From Mesorhizobium australicum (lineage in GTDB: Bacteria > Pseudomonadota > Alphaproteobacteria > Rhizobiales > Rhizobiaceae): a DNA stretch of 64,000 nt. The position numbers and the translations under genes were made by a program. The stretch covers positions 2,728,001 through 2,792,000 of the forward strand of contig NZ_FXBL01000004.1 of assembly GCF_900177325.1 (NCBI RefSeq), written 5' to 3'. Positions 59,903 through 64,000 of the stretch are shown one piece after another. The notes beneath the pieces are model-generated. The model saw only the letters and a program-made list of their open reading frames with translations, did no database searches and was not told where the DNA came from. Each line of letters begins with the position of its first letter. The stretch's first letter is position 1.

Positions 59903-60265
59903 ATGGGGCAGCGGGTTCCGAGACGCCATCTGGAGTTCGCGCGGCAGATGCGCGCCGAGGCGACCAAGGCCGAGAACATCCTGTGGCAGGCGGTGCGCAA
60001 CCGCCAGCTCGAAGGGCTGAAGTTCAAGCGGCAGCAGGTTATCGCCGGCGTCATCGTCGATTTCGTCTGCTTCGAGGCGCGGCTGATCGTCGAAGTGGAC
60101 GGCGGTCAGCATTCCGGCTCGACGCGCGACGTGGTGCGGGACGACCGCTTTGCGGCCGCCGGCTATCTGACGCTGCGGTTCTGGAACGACGAGGTCGAGC
60201 GCAACATCGACGGCGTCTGCGCCACCATCCTGGCGGAGGCGCTGCCGAGAAGGCACGACGGCTGA
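59903..60265 (+). CDS. DUF559 endonuclease-like protein
   Basis: 120 residues, a Vsr-like PD-(D/E)XK fold. The catalytic pattern is VIVDFVCFEARLIVEVDGGQ followed by H, with the aspartate and E-x-D pair. LWQAVRNRQLEGLKFKRQ is the usual N-terminal part. GGAGAGGG precedes this ATG; 59885 is an in-frame alternative. Members are widespread and of unclear role. It is enclosed by two copies of a MITE-like repeat. Confidence 0.88.
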   Translation: MGQRVPRRHLEFARQMRAEATKAENILWQAVRNRQLEGLKFKRQQVIAGVIVDFVCFEARLIVEVDGGQHSGSTRDVVRDDRFAAAGYLTLRFWNDEVERNIDGVCATILAEALPRRHDG

Positions 60266-60270
60266 GCGCC

Positions 60271-60478
60271 TATCTCCCCCCTTGAGGGGGAGAAAGCGAA
60301 ATCAGCATCTTAGCGAAGCTAAGTGCTAGATTTCGCAAGAGAGGGGGAGTCTGGGGCCGCAATCCTTCCAGCGACGCGCCCCCTCTCTTGGATTTTCTAC
60401 GACTTAGCCTCCGCACCCCTGCGGGCTGCTCCGGCTAAGACCGTGAAAATCCATTCTCCCCCTCCAGGGGGGAGATAG
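60271..60478. repeat. MITE-like element, copy 2
   Basis: 208 bases, beginning TATCTCCCCCCTTGAGGGGG and ending CTCCCCCTCCAGGGGGGAGA plus TAG, so the ends are inverted repeats. The first hairpin (CTTAGCGAAGCTAAG core) is shared with copy 1; the second half is different and longer. It starts six bases after the DUF559 stop. Confidence 0.8.
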
Positions 60479-60670
60479 CGGGCGGCGGCTTGCGCGAACC
60501 CTGCAGCCGCAGTGCCTTTCTGCGGAAAGTAAGTGGACTGTTTTCGGAGTCTCAATCAGGCTGGAAAAGCGGTTGATTGCTGCGGACTCGTGACTTGCTC
60601 TTGTTGAAAAGCCTATTCAAACCTTAGAAGGCAAATGCGGATTTAAGTGAATCTTTTTAGTGGGGGGAGA

Positions 60671-61453
60671 ATGGCAGGCTTTGAGCGGTATGAGAAGGAC
60701 ATTGAGCGGTTAGCAAAGCAGGGCGGGAAGCTGGTGCTTGCAATGCAGCGTATGTACACCCCCGAGTCGGTAGCTAAGAGTGATCTGCCAGAAGAAGATT
60801 TCAAAAGTCTTCCGGATTTCCATTCGACCTATCAACAATGGTACTCCGAGGCTTTTGCTCTTGTCAAACAGCTAATCCCAGAAAGGGAAGAGGATTTTCG
60901 TGGATACTACATTCCAAAGGGAGTCAGAAAAGAAATACTATTTTCTAATTACACAATAAGTGATGCATTACGAGGCACGACAATTAGGCATTATGGAGAC
61001 ATTATCGCTGGTCCGGCTTCAGCTGTTCAGCCCATGTACCAGCAATTCAATATAATCGCCGGGTTATTGAATCGATTTCGGTCTACGCTCTACGATATCA
61101 AAACATTAGTTCACGCGGATATTTTAGATGATGAAATACAAGCAGCTGAAGAGTTGAATAAAAAGGGCTTTCAGCGAGGGGCGGGGGCGATTGCTGGTGT
61201 TGTTCTTGAAGGTCATTTAACTGCCGTATGCGAGCGTCATAATGTTTCGCTGCGCAAGAAAGAGCCCGCCATTTCCGATTTGAACGATGCCTTAAAATCT
61301 GCCGACGTGATAGAAACTGCGACCTGGCGGTTTATCCAGCATCTCGGAGACCTAAGGAATAAGTGCGATCATAAAAAGCAAACGGACCCCACAAAAGCTG
61401 AAGTGGACGAATTGATTGAAGGAGTCCGTAAAATCACCAAGACGGTCTTATGA
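60671..61453 (+). CDS. HEPN-motif protein, AT-rich, probably acquired
   Basis: 260 residues, unknown function. The C-terminal third looks like a HEPN domain, with the ribonuclease motif RNKCDH (Arg229 to His234, the R-x4-H pattern). The N-terminal half is helical and unassigned. Codons use A and T at third positions far more than all neighbours, and the DNA is visibly AT-rich from about 60,540. HEPN RNases are frequent in defence systems. An upstream GTG at 60647 has no ribosome site. It is convergent with UvrD. Confidence 0.72.
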   Translation: MAGFERYEKDIERLAKQGGKLVLAMQRMYTPESVAKSDLPEEDFKSLPDFHSTYQQWYSEAFALVKQLIPEREEDFRGYYIPKGVRKEILFSNYTISDALRGTTIRHYGDIIAGPASAVQPMYQQFNIIAGLLNRFRSTLYDIKTLVHADILDDEIQAAEELNKKGFQRGAGAIAGVVLEGHLTAVCERHNVSLRKKEPAISDLNDALKSADVIETATWRFIQHLGDLRNKCDHKKQTDPTKAEVDELIEGVRKITKTVL

Positions 61454-61495
61454 AGGAGCAAAATACCTATCTAAAGGGCGATGGCATCTAACCCT

Positions 61496-64000
61496 TCACA
61501 CCTCGCTCACAAACCCGTCCAGCACCCGTTTCTGCCCGGCCTTGTCAAAATCGATCGTCAGCTTGTTCCCGTCGATCGCAGCAATGTTCCCGTTCCCGAA
61601 CTTCTGGTGGAACACCCGGTCGCCGACGTGGAACTTTGACGGTTCCGTCGCCACCGACTTCGCCACCAGCTCGCCTTCGATCGTCCGGCCTTTGACGCTG
61701 CCGCGGCCGGCGCCGTAGCCGGAGTCGGTTTCGCCGTAGCCGATGCGTTCGACGGCGTGGCCGGAGCGGGTGCCCCAGTTGCGGTCGGTGGCTTCGGTGC
61801 GGTTCTGTTGCGCGCGGGCCCAGCCGGGGGTGGCGTAGGTGTTGGAGAAGGCGCCGGAGCCGCCGGTGCCGCCACCCGCGCCGGAGCCGCCGCCGACATT
61901 GTCGAAGCGGGAGGCGCCGTAGGGGTTCTGCCGGCCGGCGAAGCCGCCACCCTGATTGCCGCCGCCGCGGCCCGACGCGAAGCCGCCGCCGCCATAGGGG
62001 GCGGAGTAGCCGCCGTAGGAGTTGCCGGCATCCGCAACCTCGACATGGGCTTCCGGCAGCTCGTCGAGGAAGCGCGACGGGATGGTGGATTGCCACAGGC
62101 CGTGGATGCGGCGGTTGGAGACGAACCAGATGTGCAGGTTCTTCTTGGCGCGGGTCAGCCCGACATAGGCCAGCCGGCGCTCCTCCTCCAGGCCGGTGCG
62201 GCCGCCTTCGTCCAGCGCGCGCTGGTGGGGGAAGAGGCCTTCCTCCCAGCCGGGCAGGAAGACGGTCTCGAATTCGAGGCCCTTGGCCGAGTGCAGCGTC
62301 ATGATCGAGACGGCGTCGAGCTCGGCATTCTGCTCCGCGTCCATGACCAGCGCGACATGCTCGAGGAACGAGCGCAGCGACTCGTAGTCCTCCATCGAGC
62401 GGATAAGTTCCTTCAGGTTTTCGAGCCGGCCGGGCGCCTCGGCCGACTTGTCGGCCTTCCACATGTCGATATAGCCGCTCTCCTCAAGAATCTGCTCGGC
62501 GAGTTCGGTGTGGGCGGTGGTCTCGATCGCCTCCTGCCAGCGGCCGAAATTGGCGCAGATCTCGCGAAGTGCCGCGCGCGGCTTCGGCTTCATCTCGTCG
62601 CTCTCGGCGAGCTTGCCGGCGGCCTCCAGCATCGGGACGCGCAGAGCGCGCGCGGTGTCGTGGATCTGGCGGATGGCGCTCTCGCCCAGGCCGCGCTTCG
62701 GCACATTGACGATGCGCTCGAAGGCGAGGTCGTCGGCGCCTTGGGCGACGACGCGAAAATAGGCCATCGCATCGCGGATCTCCTGCCGCTCGTAGAAGCG
62801 CGGGCCGCCGATGACGCGGTAGTTGAGGCCGAGCGTGACGAAGCGGTCCTCGAACTCGCGCATCTGGAAGGAGGCGCGGACGAGGATCGCCATGTCGTTC
62901 AACGCGTGGCCGCGGCGCTGCGCCTGCTCGATCTCCTCGCCGACGGCGCGGGCCTCTTCCTCGGAATCCCAGGCGGCGTGGACCTGGACGCGGGCGTCGT
63001 CCGGGTCGGCATGGTCGGTGAACAGCGTTTTTCCCAGCCGCCCCTCGTTGTGGGCGATGAGATGCGAGGCGGCGCCCAGGATGTGGGCGGTGGAACGGTA
63101 GTTCCGCTCCAGCCGGATGATGGTGGCGCCGGGAAAATCCTTGTCGAAGCGCAGGATGTTGTCGACCTCCGCCCCGCGCCAGCCGTAGATGGACTGGTCG
63201 TCGTCGCCGACGCAGCAAATGTTGACGGTGGGCCTTTCCTTCTCCCCGTTCACGGGGAGAAGGTGGTCCGAAGGACCGGATGAGGGGCCGGCGCCAGGCT
63301 CGGCAGGGTTTGCGCCGCCCCTCATCGGCCTACCGGCATCTTCTCCCCGTGAACGGGGAGAAGAACGCTCTCCGCCCGGCCGCTGCGCCAGGAGCCTGAG
63401 CCACATGTACTGCGCGGTGTTGGTGTCCTGGTATTCGTCGACGAGGATGTATCTGAACCGCCGGTGGTAGTCGGCCAGCACGTCCGGGTGGTCGCGGAAG
63501 ATGCGGATGGGGTGGAGGAGGAGGTCGCCGAAGTCGCAGGCATTCAGGCTCTTCAGCCGCTCCTGGTATGCGGCGTAGAGCTCGCGGCCCTTGCCGTTGG
63601 CAAAGGCGCGGGCGTCGCCCTCGGGGATGTCCTTCGGCGAAAGCCCCTTGTTCTTCCAGCCGTCGATCATCTGCGCGAACTGGCGGGCGGGCCAGCGCTT
63701 GTCGTCGAGGTTCTCGGCCTGGATGAGCTGCTTCAGGAGACGGATGACGTCGTCGGTGTCCAAAATGGTGAAGCCGGATTTCAGGCCGGCGAGCTCGGCG
63801 TGGCGGCGCAGGATTTTCACGCCGATCGAGTGGAAGGTGCCGAGCCAGGGCATGCCCTCGGCCGAGCCTTCGCCGATCAGCACCGCGATGCGCTGCTTCA
63901 TCTCGCGCGCGGCCTTGTTGGTGAAGGTGACGGCGAGGATCTGCGACGGAAAGGCGAGGCCCAGCGACAGGATGTGGGCGATGCGGGTGGTGAGCACGCG
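61496..64000 (-). CDS. UvrD/PcrA-type DNA helicase (5' end outside window)
   Basis: 835 residues are visible; the Q motif and Walker A lie beyond 64,000. Motif Ia is AVTFTNKAAREMKQ, II is DEYQDTN, III is GDDDQSIYGWRGA, IV includes LERNYRS, V is TLHSAKGLEFETVFLPGWEE and VI is RRLAYVGLTRAKK. A glycine-rich linker leads to a C-terminal Tudor-like part (VGDRVFHQKFGNG). It is a 3'-5' helicase for repair and replication restart. A 42-residue insert between motifs II and III is encoded by a palindromic repeat. Confidence 0.96.
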   Translation of the reverse strand, partial: RVLTTRIAHILSLGLAFPSQILAVTFTNKAAREMKQRIAVLIGEGSAEGMPWLGTFHSIGVKILRRHAELAGLKSGFTILDTDDVIRLLKQLIQAENLDDKRWPARQFAQMIDGWKNKGLSPKDIPEGDARAFANGKGRELYAAYQERLKSLNACDFGDLLLHPIRIFRDHPDVLADYHRRFRYILVDEYQDTNTAQYMWLRLLAQRPGGERSSPRSRGEDAGRPMRGGANPAEPGAGPSSGPSDHLLPVNGEKERPTVNICCVGDDDQSIYGWRGAEVDNILRFDKDFPGATIIRLERNYRSTAHILGAASHLIAHNEGRLGKTLFTDHADPDDARVQVHAAWDSEEEARAVGEEIEQAQRRGHALNDMAILVRASFQMREFEDRFVTLGLNYRVIGGPRFYERQEIRDAMAYFRVVAQGADDLAFERIVNVPKRGLGESAIRQIHDTARALRVPMLEAAGKLAESDEMKPKPRAALREICANFGRWQEAIETTAHTELAEQILEESGYIDMWKADKSAEAPGRLENLKELIRSMEDYESLRSFLEHVALVMDAEQNAELDAVSIMTLHSAKGLEFETVFLPGWEEGLFPHQRALDEGGRTGLEEERRLAYVGLTRAKKNLHIWFVSNRRIHGLWQSTIPSRFLDELPEAHVEVADAGNSYGGYSAPYGGGGFASGRGGGNQGGGFAGRQNPYGASRFDNVGGGSGAGGGTGGSGAFSNTYATPGWARAQQNRTEATDRNWGTRSGHAVERIGYGETDSGYGAGRGSVKGRTIEGELVAKSVATEPSKFHVGDRVFHQKFGNGNIAAIDGNKLTIDFDKAGQKRVLDGFVSEV
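63238..63363. repeat. 126-base palindromic element in frame inside the helicase gene
   Basis: The ends are CCTTCTCCCCGTTCACGGGG with AGAAGG (63238-63263) and CTTCTCCCCGTGAACGGGGA with GAAG (63340-63363); inner arms GATGAGGGGC and GCCCCTCATC pair as well. It is exactly 42 codons long and read as open frame on the minus strand, giving proline-, glycine- and serine-rich residues. Confidence 0.85.

Noticed and set aside
59885..61453. DUF559 and the HEPN gene as one two-gene defence operon
   Set aside because: They differ sharply in base composition and are separated by a 208-base repeat and 190 more bases, so joint origin is unlikely.
61757..63283. Plus-strand open frame of about 508 codons opposite the helicase gene
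   Set aside because: The minus strand carries all helicase motifs; the plus frame is rich in G, A and R and resembles no protein.

Overview
The window is a piece of a GC-rich alphaproteobacterial chromosome, most likely Rhizobiales and probably near Mesorhizobium, Aminobacter or Phyllobacterium. The evidence is the rpoBC / str / S10-spc-alpha order with secY-adk-rpsM-rpsK-rpoA-rplQ, a suf locus that starts with an Irr-like box and an extra cysteine desulfurase, and several palindromic repeats of a kind common in rhizobia. The genus is an inference from general knowledge; no search was possible.

Region 1 (1-26,525) is core expression machinery: the 3' part of rpoB, rpoC, a small conserved-looking protein of unknown role on the other strand, then rpsL-rpsG-fusA-tuf, the S10, spc and alpha ribosomal clusters, secY and adk, ending at a terminator after rplQ. 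rpsL has a leader with three hairpins. A well-formed promoter lies between adk and rpsM. Three spacers in this block hold heptamer-based palindromes placed directly after stop codons.

Region 2 (26,526-31,470) holds a DUF805 membrane protein, about 580 bases with no confident gene, tyrS, anmK, a DUF1508 protein with a histone-H1-like tail, and an alpha/beta hydrolase.

Region 3 (31,500-41,850) is the SUF iron-sulfur assembly locus: a group I cysteine desulfurase, sufB, sufC, sufD, sufS, a SufT/DUF59 protein and sufA. It is interrupted twice. A GIY-YIG nuclease flanked by palindromes lies between sufB and sufC. An ETF-beta-type methyltransferase, a DUF930 protein and a HigBA-like toxin-antitoxin pair lie between sufT and sufA. 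sufB and sufA share the same 15-base leader motif at the same distance from their start codons.

Region 4 (41,880-51,210) contains two GFA-family proteins, a TfoX-N protein, a DEAD-box helicase, NAD kinase, tRNA-Thr(TGT), a BigR/SqrR-type thiol regulator divergent from a sulfide:quinone oxidoreductase, and a response regulator / hybrid kinase / FIST (NosP-like) sensor group.

Region 5 (51,469-57,982) is a form II CO-dehydrogenase-like coxSLM operon, with heptamer palindromes in both internal spacers, followed by a DHA2-type exporter and a Tat-exported L,D-transpeptidase.

Region 6 (58,131-64,000) has an SDR oxidoreductase, a rifampin ADP-ribosyltransferase (Arr), a DUF559 nuclease between two MITE-like repeats, an AT-rich HEPN-motif gene that looks acquired, and a UvrD/PcrA helicase cut by the window end that carries a 126-base palindromic element in frame.

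The strongest leads are the transcribed heptamer palindromes inside operons, the pairing of small nuclease genes with different palindromic repeats, the in-frame repeat in UvrD, a repeat that supplies the stop codons of two convergent genes, and the matched leaders of sufB and sufA.
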